From: an uncultured Collinsella sp.
GTDB taxonomy: Bacteria; Actinomycetota; Coriobacteriia; Coriobacteriales; Coriobacteriaceae
Direction of reading: 5' to 3'
Length of the DNA: 13,370 nt
NCBI GenBank assembly: GCA_905197385.1
Contig: CAJJYO010000018.1
Coordinates: forward strand, 1-13,370
Shown here: piece after piece, positions 6,965-13,350 of the stretch
Position numbering within the stretch: position 1 is the first letter of the stretch
Layout of the letters: every line of letters starts with the position of its first letter
Program-made: the position numbers and the translations under genes
The notes under the pieces: model-generated
The model's database searches: none
What the model was told of the DNA's origin: nothing
Seen by the model: only the letters and a program-made list of their open reading frames with translations

Positions 6965-8359
6965 TTACTTCTTGCTCTCGGGCAGGACCAGATTCACAGC
7001 GGCATCCTTGGCGGCATCGATGTGCTGAGCCACGACCGGCGTCTGCGGAAGGATCAGGTTGAGCACGATGGCCATGATGGCGGTGGGGGTTACGGCGTTG
7101 GAGCCGATGACGGTGGACACCCAGGTGGGCATGCCCTCGCCGGCAAGGCAACCGCTGGCCATCCAGATACCCAAGCCAAAGACAACGGAGGTGCCGACGA
7201 TGGTGGTGGTGCGCTGCGTGAGGCCCTCGCGGGTGAACATGCGCACACCGTTCATGGTGATGGTGCCAAAGACGCCGACGGTCGCGCCGCCGATAACAGG
7301 CTGCGGGATGGCGGAGAGCACGGCAGAGAGCTGCGGGAACAGACCGGCGATGGCAAAGACGGCCGCGATGATCACAAAGACCCACTTGTTGACGACCTTG
7401 TTGGAGCAGATGATGCCCACGTTCTGGCCAAGGGCGCTGGTGGGAAGACCGCCCAGCAGGCCGCCGACCATAGAAGTGAGGCCCTGGGACACGATAGCGC
7501 CGGAAAGCTCGCGCTCGGTGGGCATACGGTCGATGGAGCCCAGGCAGGCGGCGGAGACGTCACCGATAACCTGGATGGCAACCATGGGGAACACGACGGC
7601 GAGGGTAATGCAGACCTCGGGATCAAACTCGAGCGCGTAGGGCATGAGCTTGGGAAGAGCGAAGACCTGAGCGGTGGCGACGCTGGAGAAGTCGATCATG
7701 CCAAAGGGGATCGAAACGATCATGCCAACGATCATGCCAAAGAACACGGATCCCAGCTTGAGCGTGCCCTTTCCAAAGTTGGCGAGCGCGAAGACGACGG
7801 CGAAGGTGATAAGAGCGACGCACCATGCCTGCGGGGTGCCCCACAACGGCGTGCCCATGCCACCGGCCATGTATTTGACGGCCGTGGGATAGAGAGAGAC
7901 GCCAATGGAGAAGATGACCGTGCCGGTCACGACGGGCGGGAACAGCCACTTAATCTTGCTGTAGGCCAGACCAAAGAGGACCGCGACGGCACCGCCAACG
8001 ATCTCGCCGCCCAGCAGCGCGCCAAAACTAAAGCCCGAGGCGCCCATGGCCTGAAGGGCCGGCAGGAACGCGAACGAAACGCCCATGACGATGGGCAGGC
8101 CGCCGCCAATGCGACGGAAGGGAGCGAAGGCCTGAAGGGCCGTGTCGATCGCCGAAAGAATGAGTGCAACCTGAATGATGTCGGTGCTCTGCTGGCTATT
8201 AAAGCCGTAGACGCCGGCCATGATGACCGCCGGGGTAATGATGCCGGCAAACGATGCCAGTACATGCTGAAGGGCACACGGGATCATTTCCTTAACGGGC
8301 GGCATGCCTTCGCGAGTGAACAGGGCTTCAGTGCCGTTCGTAACCGTCTCCTGGGTCAT
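6965..8359 (-). CDS. NCS2/NAT family purine (xanthine/urate) permease
   Basis: The 464-aa, very hydrophobic protein belongs to the nucleobase-ascorbate transporter (NCS2) family of inner-membrane purine/pyrimidine permeases (XanQ, UacT/YgfU, PbuX, UraA). It has the first-helix QH pair (Gln31-His32), the IGD motif after helix 8 (265-267) and the family signature region as QNVGIICSN (312-320). Next to ssnA, ygfK and a xanthine-dehydrogenase-type enzyme, uptake of xanthine or urate is likely. Two residues are odd. Gln263 stands where XanQ has helix-8 Glu272, and Gln292 stands 20 residues before the QN motif, where XanQ has Asp304; both are important in studied relatives. I chose the ATG at 8357-8359; the in-frame extension up to 8446 would cover most of the leader of the predicted promoter. 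GAGGA lies upstream at a rather long spacing. It is the first gene of the minus-strand block, and specificity cannot be read from sequence alone. Confidence 0.9.
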   Translation of the reverse strand: MTQETVTNGTEALFTREGMPPVKEMIPCALQHVLASFAGIITPAVIMAGVYGFNSQQSTDIIQVALILSAIDTALQAFAPFRRIGGGLPIVMGVSFAFLPALQAMGASGFSFGALLGGEIVGGAVAVLFGLAYSKIKWLFPPVVTGTVIFSIGVSLYPTAVKYMAGGMGTPLWGTPQAWCVALITFAVVFALANFGKGTLKLGSVFFGMIVGMIVSIPFGMIDFSSVATAQVFALPKLMPYALEFDPEVCITLAVVFPMVAIQVIGDVSAACLGSIDRMPTERELSGAIVSQGLTSMVGGLLGGLPTSALGQNVGIICSNKVVNKWVFVIIAAVFAIAGLFPQLSAVLSAIPQPVIGGATVGVFGTITMNGVRMFTREGLTQRTTTIVGTSVVFGLGIWMASGCLAGEGMPTWVSTVIGSNAVTPTAIMAIVLNLILPQTPVVAQHIDAAKDAAVNLVLPESKK

Positions 8360-8446
8360 TTGACCACCAATCCTCGAAATAGTTGTTTTCGCATCTAACG
8401 CTCTATTGTGACGCAGTGCGGGGTTGAGGTTGTGCCTTCGTTGCAT

Positions 8447-8475
8447 ATCGTATTAAAGATGATTCTCATTCTCAA
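8447..8475 (-). promoter_or_regulatory. Predicted sigma-70-type promoter of the permease
   Basis: On the minus strand, TTGAGA (8470-8475, five of six bases of the -35 consensus) is separated by exactly 17 nt from TACGAT (8447-8452, four of six of the -10). Transcription would start near 8440 and give a leader of about 80 nt before the permease ATG. The surrounding DNA is the most AT-rich of the divergent region. This is pattern-based and untested. Confidence 0.5.
8460..8474. promoter_or_regulatory. Fur-like 7-1-7 operator candidate over the permease -35
   Basis: Minus-strand TGAGAATGAGAATCA matches 12 of the 14 defined positions of the 7-1-7 Fur consensus TGATAATnATTATCA. It covers most of the -35 hexamer and half the spacer of the predicted permease promoter, a usual repressor position. 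The match could be chance in AT-rich DNA, and Fur-family regulators sensing zinc, manganese or peroxide use similar sites. No Fur gene is in view. Confidence 0.3.
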
Positions 8476-8543
8476 TAATAATTTTTTGTTATCAGACTAT
8501 TCTTCAGCTGAGATAATGCATTTCCGCAGGTCAGGAAAGTGTC

Positions 8544-8580
8544 TGGTCAAAATGACATCTTACTTTTCTTTTGGTCAACC
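8544..8580. promoter_or_regulatory. TGGTCAA direct repeats and GTCA dyad in the divergent region
   Basis: TGGTCAA occurs at 8544-8550 and again at 8572-8578, with 28 nt between starts. The first copy overlaps the dyad GTCA-AAA-TGAC (8546-8556). The elements lie between the predicted permease promoter and the regulator gene, so they could be operators for the YheO-type regulator or another factor. Evidence is limited to repetition and position. The rest of the 8360-8710 region holds only leader sequence and AT-rich DNA; I found no convincing regulator promoter and no credible small gene. Confidence 0.25.
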
Positions 8581-8697
8581 GTTTACCGCTAAATTCCTAC
8601 CGTTCGTCTGTATTACGCAATGTACCTGCGGATATACGAGTCAATAGACACCGTGTTACCATGATAAAAAATTGTTATGAACACTTCGATAGAACCC

Positions 8698-8704
8698 AAA
8701 GGAG
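8698..8704 (+). promoter_or_regulatory. Ribosome binding site fixing the regulator start
   Basis: AAAGGAG lies six bases before the GTG at 8711. The in-frame TTG at 8705 directly abuts it and is too close to be used, so the protein should start at the GTG. Confidence 0.8.
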
Positions 8705-8710
8705 TTGCCC

Positions 8711-9367
8711 GTGAACGAGACCGTACGCCGCTTTTTGCCGATGGTCGATTTCCTGGAGCAGGTACTCGGTAAGAACAGCGAAATCGTGCTGCACGATTTC
8801 TCGGATCCCGACCACGCCATCGTCGATATTCGCAACGGCATCGTGAGCGGCCGTAAGGTCGGCGGTCCCGCCACCGATCTGGCACTCAAGATCATGCACG
8901 ATGGTAAATATCGCGATCTGCCGTTCATTACGGGCTACGAAGGCCGCGGTGCCGGTGGCAAGACGCTGGAGTCGGCGACGTACTTCATTCGCGAGGACGG
9001 CGAGATCGTCGGCATGCTCTGCGTCAACACCGATCTTTCGGCCGTGCGCAACATCAGTGCCATGGCCCAGCAGCTTATGGCCTGCTTTGACGCCGCTCCC
9101 GCACGCACCGAGCCCTCCCCCATCGAGGTCGAAAGCCTTTCGGAGTCCACGCAGGAGCTCATCGACCGCAGTATTTCCGAGCTGCTGAGCGCTCGCGGGC
9201 TGGATGTGACGTCGCTTGGTCAAAGCGACCGCGTGGAAGTCATTCGCCACCTCAACGGCAACGGAGTGTTCATGCTCAAGGGCGCCGTAGCCTGCGCCGC
9301 CACCGCGCTGGGCATCTCGGAGCCCAGCGTCTACCGCTACCTGCAAAAAGTCCGCAAGGAAGGCTAA
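8711..9367 (+). CDS. YheO-type transcriptional regulator (PAS-like domain plus HTH)
   Basis: The 218-aa protein has the two-part layout of the YheO/DauR family. An N-terminal YheO PAS-like sensor (about residues 5-115) shows SEIVLHDFSDPDHAIV at 23-38 and SGRKVGGPATDLAL at 46-59. A linker follows, then a C-terminal helix-turn-helix (about 150-212) ending GISEPSVYRYLQKVRK. Family members are cytoplasmic DNA-binding regulators; E. coli DauR responds to D-arginine use. The ligand here is unknown. The gene is transcribed divergently from the permease block across 351 nt, so control of the purine genes is the natural guess, but only position supports it. Translation begins at GTG 8711, set by AAAGGAG at 8698-8704. 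A strong terminator begins 57 nt after the stop. Confidence 0.87.
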   Translation: MNETVRRFLPMVDFLEQVLGKNSEIVLHDFSDPDHAIVDIRNGIVSGRKVGGPATDLALKIMHDGKYRDLPFITGYEGRGAGGKTLESATYFIREDGEIVGMLCVNTDLSAVRNISAMAQQLMACFDAAPARTEPSPIEVESLSESTQELIDRSISELLSARGLDVTSLGQSDRVEVIRHLNGNGVFMLKGAVACAATALGISEPSVYRYLQKVRKEG

Positions 9368-9379
9368 CCCGCTGACTCC

Positions 9380-9412
9380 TTGGGGACGGAGGAAAACGGA
9401 TCATTTTTGTCG
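9380..9412 (+). repeat. Intergenic repeat unit beginning TGGGGAC, copy 1
   Basis: Thirteen bases after the regulator stop is a unit that begins TTGGGGACGGAGG and ends ATTTTTGTC. A similar unit (TGGGGACAGG to CTTTGTG) lies just after the last gene of the window. Shared ends and a variable middle suggest a dispersed intergenic family. Function is unknown, and only two copies are visible. Confidence 0.4.
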
Positions 9413-9423
9413 CATCGCTTGAC

Positions 9424-9462
9424 AAAAGACCCTGCAGTTCACACGCACTGCAGGGTCTTTTT
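9424..9462. terminator. Bidirectional rho-independent terminator between the regulator and ridA
   Basis: A perfect 15-bp inverted repeat, AAAAGACCCTGCAGT (9424-9438) and ACTGCAGGGTCTTTT (9447-9461), surrounds an 8-nt loop. The stem core is GC-rich, with a T-run on the 3' side in both directions (TTTTT on plus, TTTT on minus). It sits between the stops of two convergent genes and should end transcripts from both. Confidence 0.93.
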
Positions 9463-9491
9463 GCATGTCATGTTTAGTTGTTGCCAACCCC

Positions 9492-9869
9492 TTAGAGAGC
9501 GGCGACGACCTCAATCTCAACCAGACCGCCGGCCGGAAGGGCGGCAACCTGGAAAGCGCTGCGCGCGGGGAACGGAGCCTCGAACTTGGAGGCGTAGATC
9601 TCGTTCACGGCAGCGAAGTCGGCAATGTCGGCCAGATAGACCGTGGTCTTAACGACATCGGCAAAGGTGGCGCCGGCAGCGGTCAGCAGGGCCTCGACGT
9701 TAGCAAGGGACTGCTTAGCCTGGGCCTCGACGCCCTCGGGCATCTTGCCGGTTGCGGGGTCGATGCCCAGCTGGCCGGACAGGAACACCATGTTGCCGGT
9801 CTGGATGCCGGGGGAATACGGGCCGATGGCTGCAGGTGCGTTATCGGAAGACACGACGGTCTTGCTCAT
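9492..9869 (-). CDS. ridA: RidA family reactive imine/enamine deaminase
   Basis: The 125-aa protein is a full-length RidA (YjgF/UK114), usually a cytoplasmic homotrimer that hydrolyses reactive enamines and imines such as 2-aminoacrylate to keto acids and ammonia. Family motifs are present: IGPYSPGIQ at 15-23, FLSGQLGIDP at 29-38, and PARSAFQVAALP at 101-112, where Arg103 matches the substrate-binding arginine (Arg105 in E. coli RidA); acidic residues follow at 118 and 120. AAGGAG lies seven bases before the ATG. The gene is convergent with the regulator and ends at the shared terminator; it is transcribed alone from its own promoter. Its presence near purine genes could matter if the organism also has 2,3-diaminopropionate ammonia-lyase (YgeX), which makes 2-aminoacrylate, but a general housekeeping role is equally likely. 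Confidence 0.95.
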   Translation of the reverse strand: MSKTVVSSDNAPAAIGPYSPGIQTGNMVFLSGQLGIDPATGKMPEGVEAQAKQSLANVEALLTAAGATFADVVKTTVYLADIADFAAVNEIYASKFEAPFPARSAFQVAALPAGGLVEIEVVAAL

Positions 9870-9901
9870 GTTTTTCTCCTTACGATCAGATAGAGAGCGT
9901 G

Positions 9902-9949
9902 AGCGCGGCGTTCACACCGGGAGGCACAATTCGGTCTGAACACCGCGCT
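9902..9949 (-). promoter_or_regulatory. Long imperfect hairpin in the ridA leader
   Basis: Two 18-nt arms pair as AGCGCGG/CCGCGCT (9902-9908 with 9943-9949), GTTCA/TGAAC (9910-9914 with 9937-9941) and ACCG/CGGT (9916-9919 with 9932-9935). Single mismatches break the stem, and the loop is 12 nt. It would begin within a few bases of the predicted ridA transcript start and end 32 nt before the ATG, leaving the ribosome site free. A 5' stabilising stem or a protein-bound dyad are both possible. No known riboswitch or T-box was recognised. Confidence 0.5.
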
Positions 9950-9958
9950 TGATTTGGG

Positions 9959-9987
9959 ATAGTACTCAAGGTTTCCGCGCAATGCAA
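9959..9987 (-). promoter_or_regulatory. Predicted ridA promoter
   Basis: On the minus strand, TTGCAT (9982-9987) and TACTAT (9959-9964) are separated by 17 nt. Transcription would begin near 9952, giving a leader of about 80 nt that opens with the long hairpin. The -35 match is moderate. Confidence 0.4.
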
Positions 9988-10034
9988 GATTATTATCACG
10001 TTGCGAGAATATTTTATCGCCCAACGGTTTCCCC

Positions 10035-10100
10035 GAACCGCTGAACGGTTCTCATGTGGAGCAGCCAGTCCAAGCTGCTGAAGACTTTATCCAGCTTGGA
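10035..10100. other. Hairpins upstream of the U32 gene
   Basis: Two inverted repeats lie in the non-coding stretch before the U32 gene: GAACCG/CGGTTC (10035-10040 and 10046-10051, 5-nt loop) and TCCAAGCTG/CAGCTTGGA (10069-10077 and 10092-10100, 14-nt loop). Neither has a following T-run. They lie upstream of the likely U32 promoter and are not in the ridA leader, so they may be operators or part of an unrecognised small RNA. No protein-coding sign was seen. Confidence 0.4.
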
Positions 10101-10105
10101 GCACG

Positions 10106-10137
10106 GGCGTCGCCCACCGCAGCGACGCCACTATACT
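10106..10137 (+). promoter_or_regulatory. Inverted repeat abutting a -10 box of the U32 operon
   Basis: A perfect 8-bp inverted repeat, GGCGTCGC (10106-10113) and GCGACGCC (10122-10129), with an 8-nt spacer, ends two bases before TATACT (10132-10137, five of six -10 bases). It occupies the place of the -35, where no consensus hexamer is seen. An activator or repressor site is therefore plausible. The transcript would start near 10144, about 25 nt before the ATG. Confidence 0.4.
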
Positions 10138-10169
10138 TTTGAATATCTGAGCATTTTGAAAGGCAGGAT

Positions 10170-12665
10170 ATGACCGCAACCGCCAGTCGAACCACCAACC
10201 GCAGGCCCGAGCTTTTGGCCCCCGCCGGAGGCCCCGAGCCCTTTGCCGCCGCACTCGCTGCCGGGGCAGACGCCATCTACTGCGGCATGGGCAGCTTCAA
10301 CGCCCGCCGCAAGGCAACCAACTTTACCGATGAGGCCTTTGAGCAGGCCTGCCGCGCCGCGCATCTGGCCGGCTCGCGCGTCTACGTCACGGTCAACATC
10401 GTCATCAAGGAATCCGAGATGAGCGATGCGCTGCAGCTCATCCATCGCTGCTCCACGCTGGGCGCCGACGCCTTCATCATCCAGGACTGGGGCCTGTTCT
10501 TTGAGGTCAAGCGCACGATGCCCAGCATCGAGACGCATATCTCGACCCAGGCAAACATCCACGACGACCGCGGAACCCTTTGGTGCCGCGAGCAGGGCGC
10601 CGACCGCGTGACCCTCTCGCGCGAGCTTTCCATCGACGAGATTGCCGCCATTCACGATGCCGCGCCCGATGTGGACCTTGAGGTCTTTAGCCATGGCGCC
10701 ATCTGCTTTTGCTACTCTGGCCTGTGTCTGCTTTCGAGCTTTGCCATGGCGGGCCGCTCGGCCAACCGCGGCATGTGCGCTCAACCCTGTCGCCTGCCTT
10801 ACGAGCTGATCGACGAGAACGGCCGCTCGCTCTCCCCTGCCGGTCGCGAGCGCGCGCTGTGCCCGCGCGACACCAACACTTCGCAGCTTGTTCGCCGTCT
10901 GTATGACGCCGGCGCCGCATCGCTCAAGCTCGAGGGCCGCATGAAGGCTCCCGATTACGTGTATTCCATCGTCGACGTGTATCGTCATCAGATTGACGAT
11001 ATGCTGGCCGATGTTTCGACCTCTAAGGACGAGGAAGCCGCCCGTCAGCGCCAGCTCAAGCGCTGCTTTAACCGTGACTTTACGCACGCCTACCAAGACG
11101 GCACCTCGGGTGACGAGATGATGAGTTACGAGCGCTCCAACAACCGCGGCCAGATCGTGGGCACGGTGCTCGGCAGCCGCCTGGCCAACCGCGATGTGCG
11201 CGGGCTCAAGCCCGACGACCGCCGTCGCCGCGCCGCCATCGCCCGCATTGAGTTGTTTGAGCCCGTGGGCAAGGGCGACCTGCTGGAGCTTCGCCACGAC
11301 GATGAGTTCGACCAGTTCCTGACCACCATCGCCGCCGATGATGCCGCTGCCGGCGATGTTATCGAGTGTCGCGTGCCCCGTAGCATGCCCGAGGGCTGCC
11401 GCGTGCGCGTGATTCGAAGCCAGCGCGCTATTGACGCTGCCAGCGCCGCGCTCAAGCGCGATGTGCTGCGCCGCCGAGCTGTTGATGTATCCGTCGTGGC
11501 GCGCCTGGGCGAGCCGTTTGCCGTCACACTCACCTGCTGCGACGACCCTTCGCTTACGGCCACGGCCACGGGCTTTACTGTCGAAGCCGCCAAGACCCGT
11601 GCGGTCGAGGCGTCCGATCTGGTTGAGCACGTCGGCCGCATGGGTTCCTCTCCCTTTGAGGCTGCGAGCTTTGAGGTGGCGCTCGATGAGGGCTGTGGCA
11701 TGGGTTTCTCCGCCGTACATAAGGTGCGCGCCGCCGCTTGCAAGGCGCTGGAAGAGGCCATTCTGGCGCCGTACGCGGAGCGCGCGAAAACGCTCGAGCT
11801 GCCGGCGATTGTCACCAGTGATTCCCGCCCCGCGCCCGAGCACTACCGCGACGAGCCGCAGATCTGCGCCACCGTCACCTCGCTCGAGACCGCCGAGGCA
11901 GCGCGGGCGGAGGGTGCAACGCGCATCTACATGACCACCGACGCGCTCGATGCGGCCGAGCTCTCCCCCGCCGATACGTTTGAGCAGGACATCGTACCCG
12001 TGCTCGATGAGGTCTGCCGCGCCGTTGACCACGTCCGCGTTGACCCATGGGTTGTTGCCGGCGCCACGGTCGCTATTGGCAACATCTCTGAGCTTGCCCT
12101 GGCCGCCCAGGTTGGCGCCACGGCCGAGATTCGCTCTTGCCTGCCGGTGCACAACACGCCCTGCATGGAGGCGCTTGCCGAGCGCGGAGCCGGTGCGTTT
12201 TGGCTCTCGCCCGAGATCACGCTCGACGAGATTGTCTCGCTCGGCGCCGCCGCGCCCGCGGCTCTAGGCATCACCGTCTTTGGCCGCCCGCGCGTCATGA
12301 CAAGCGAGCATTGCATTCTGCAGGTTGCCAACGGCTGCATCCACGATTGCGCCAACTGCCGCCTGCGTGCCCGCAAGCTCTCGCTCAAGAATATCGACGG
12401 AAAGGTCATGCCGGTGCGTACCGACATCCACGGCCGCTCACGCTTGTACGACGCCTACCCCATCGACCTCACGCCGCAAGTTCCGCAGCTGCTCGATGCC
12501 GGCGTGCGCCGTCTTATGGTCGACGGAACCTTGCTCGAGGCCGATGAGATTGGCCGTGCCGTCGCTCGCGTCCGTCGCGCTGTCGAGGCGGCTCAAGCCG
12601 GCCGCAAGCCGGCCGCCCGCCTGCGCGGCGCCACCTCGGGCTGCATGTTTGTGGGAATTAGCTAA
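10170..12665 (+). CDS. U32 family protein (RlhA/DUF3656-type, probable RNA hydroxylation factor)
   Basis: The 831-aa protein opens with the U32 signature start ELLAPAGGPEPF (14-25) and AGADAIYCGMGSFNAR. It has HGAICFCYSGLCLLS around Cys179 and Cys186, then GMCAQPC (Cys203) and Cys231. The spacing of Cys179/186/203/231 resembles the four cysteines that hold a [4Fe-4S] cluster in U32 relatives such as UbiU. LKLEGRMK lies at 252-259. A C-terminal cysteine group follows at 715, 723, 727 and 730. E. coli RlhA, which makes 5-hydroxycytidine in 23S rRNA, and TrhP, which acts on tRNA, are the studied relatives; 'peptidase' is the older family name. This protein is longer than RlhA because of the extra middle/C-terminal region seen in large U32 proteins. 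AAAGGCAGG precedes the ATG. A pseudouridine synthase gene follows after 15 nt, which supports an RNA-modification role. The exact target is unknown. Confidence 0.88.
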   Translation: MTATASRTTNRRPELLAPAGGPEPFAAALAAGADAIYCGMGSFNARRKATNFTDEAFEQACRAAHLAGSRVYVTVNIVIKESEMSDALQLIHRCSTLGADAFIIQDWGLFFEVKRTMPSIETHISTQANIHDDRGTLWCREQGADRVTLSRELSIDEIAAIHDAAPDVDLEVFSHGAICFCYSGLCLLSSFAMAGRSANRGMCAQPCRLPYELIDENGRSLSPAGRERALCPRDTNTSQLVRRLYDAGAASLKLEGRMKAPDYVYSIVDVYRHQIDDMLADVSTSKDEEAARQRQLKRCFNRDFTHAYQDGTSGDEMMSYERSNNRGQIVGTVLGSRLANRDVRGLKPDDRRRRAAIARIELFEPVGKGDLLELRHDDEFDQFLTTIAADDAAAGDVIECRVPRSMPEGCRVRVIRSQRAIDAASAALKRDVLRRRAVDVSVVARLGEPFAVTLTCCDDPSLTATATGFTVEAAKTRAVEASDLVEHVGRMGSSPFEAASFEVALDEGCGMGFSAVHKVRAAACKALEEAILAPYAERAKTLELPAIVTSDSRPAPEHYRDEPQICATVTSLETAEAARAEGATRIYMTTDALDAAELSPADTFEQDIVPVLDEVCRAVDHVRVDPWVVAGATVAIGNISELALAAQVGATAEIRSCLPVHNTPCMEALAERGAGAFWLSPEITLDEIVSLGAAAPAALGITVFGRPRVMTSEHCILQVANGCIHDCANCRLRARKLSLKNIDGKVMPVRTDIHGRSRLYDAYPIDLTPQVPQLLDAGVRRLMVDGTLLEADEIGRAVARVRRAVEAAQAGRKPAARLRGATSGCMFVGIS

Positions 12666-12680
12666 CCGAAAGGCTTACAC

Positions 12681-13340
12681 GTGAACGAAGAACCTCAAGT
12701 CCTCTATTGCGACGCCTGGCTCATGGCCATCGACAAGCCCGCCGGCATGATCGTCCACGGCGACGGCACCGGCGAGCGCACGCTCACCGACTACGCCAGC
12801 GACCTGCTGCTGGCGATGGGCGACGGCTTTGCCGCGACCGACATGCAGCCGCTCAACCGCTTGGACCGTGACACCACCGGCGTGGTGCTGTTCTCACTCG
12901 ACAAGCAGACGCAGCCCGCCTTTGACCAGATGATCATCGACCACGCGTTCGAAAAGCACTACCTGGCGCTCGCCGAGGGCAAGATCGACTGGAACGAAAA
13001 GCTCATCGACAAGCCCATCGCCCGCGACCGTCACGACAGCCGCAAGATGCGCGTCGGCGCCAGGGGCAAGCCGTCTCAAACGCGCGTGAAGGTGCTCAAA
13101 CGTCTTAAGAGCCGCCGTGGCCTGCCCACGCGCTCGTATATCGATGTCGAGTTGCTCACCGGCCGCAAGCACCAGATCCGCGTACATCTGGCCAGCGAGC
13201 GCCATCCCCTGGTGGGCGATGACCTGTACGGAACGCCGCGTCCCTGCGGCCTGATGCTCCACGCCCACAGCGTGTCCTTCACGCATCCCGTAACCGGCGA
13301 GCACATCCACATCGAAGCCCCCTGCCCCTGGGAGCCCTAA
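12681..13340 (+). CDS. RluA family RNA pseudouridine synthase
   Basis: The 219-aa protein is a complete RluA-type pseudouridine synthase, which isomerises specific uridines in rRNA or tRNA. It has DKPAGMIVHG at 18-27, the catalytic loop NRLDRDTTG (59-67) with nucleophile Asp62, and GRKHQIRVHL with HPLVGDDLYG near the C-terminus. There is no N-terminal S4 domain, and the length equals that of E. coli RluA. The catalytic loop departs slightly from the common HRLDxxTSG (Asn for His, Thr for Ser), which should not abolish activity. The start is GTG with GAAAGG seven bases upstream, 15 nt after the U32 stop, so the two genes form an operon. Which RNA and which site are modified cannot be read from sequence. 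Confidence 0.92.
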   Translation: MNEEPQVLYCDAWLMAIDKPAGMIVHGDGTGERTLTDYASDLLLAMGDGFAATDMQPLNRLDRDTTGVVLFSLDKQTQPAFDQMIIDHAFEKHYLALAEGKIDWNEKLIDKPIARDRHDSRKMRVGARGKPSQTRVKVLKRLKSRRGLPTRSYIDVELLTGRKHQIRVHLASERHPLVGDDLYGTPRPCGLMLHAHSVSFTHPVTGEHIHIEAPCPWEP

Positions 13341-13350
13341 ACCACCACAA

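Noticed and set aside
8408..8647. 79-codon plus-strand open frame in the divergent control region
   Set aside because: It has a GTG start with no ribosome site, overlaps the predicted permease promoter and lacks recognisable features.
10131..12152. 673-codon minus-strand open frame opposite the U32 gene
   Set aside because: It is the same GC-driven antisense effect; the plus-strand frame carries all the U32 motifs and a proper ribosome site.
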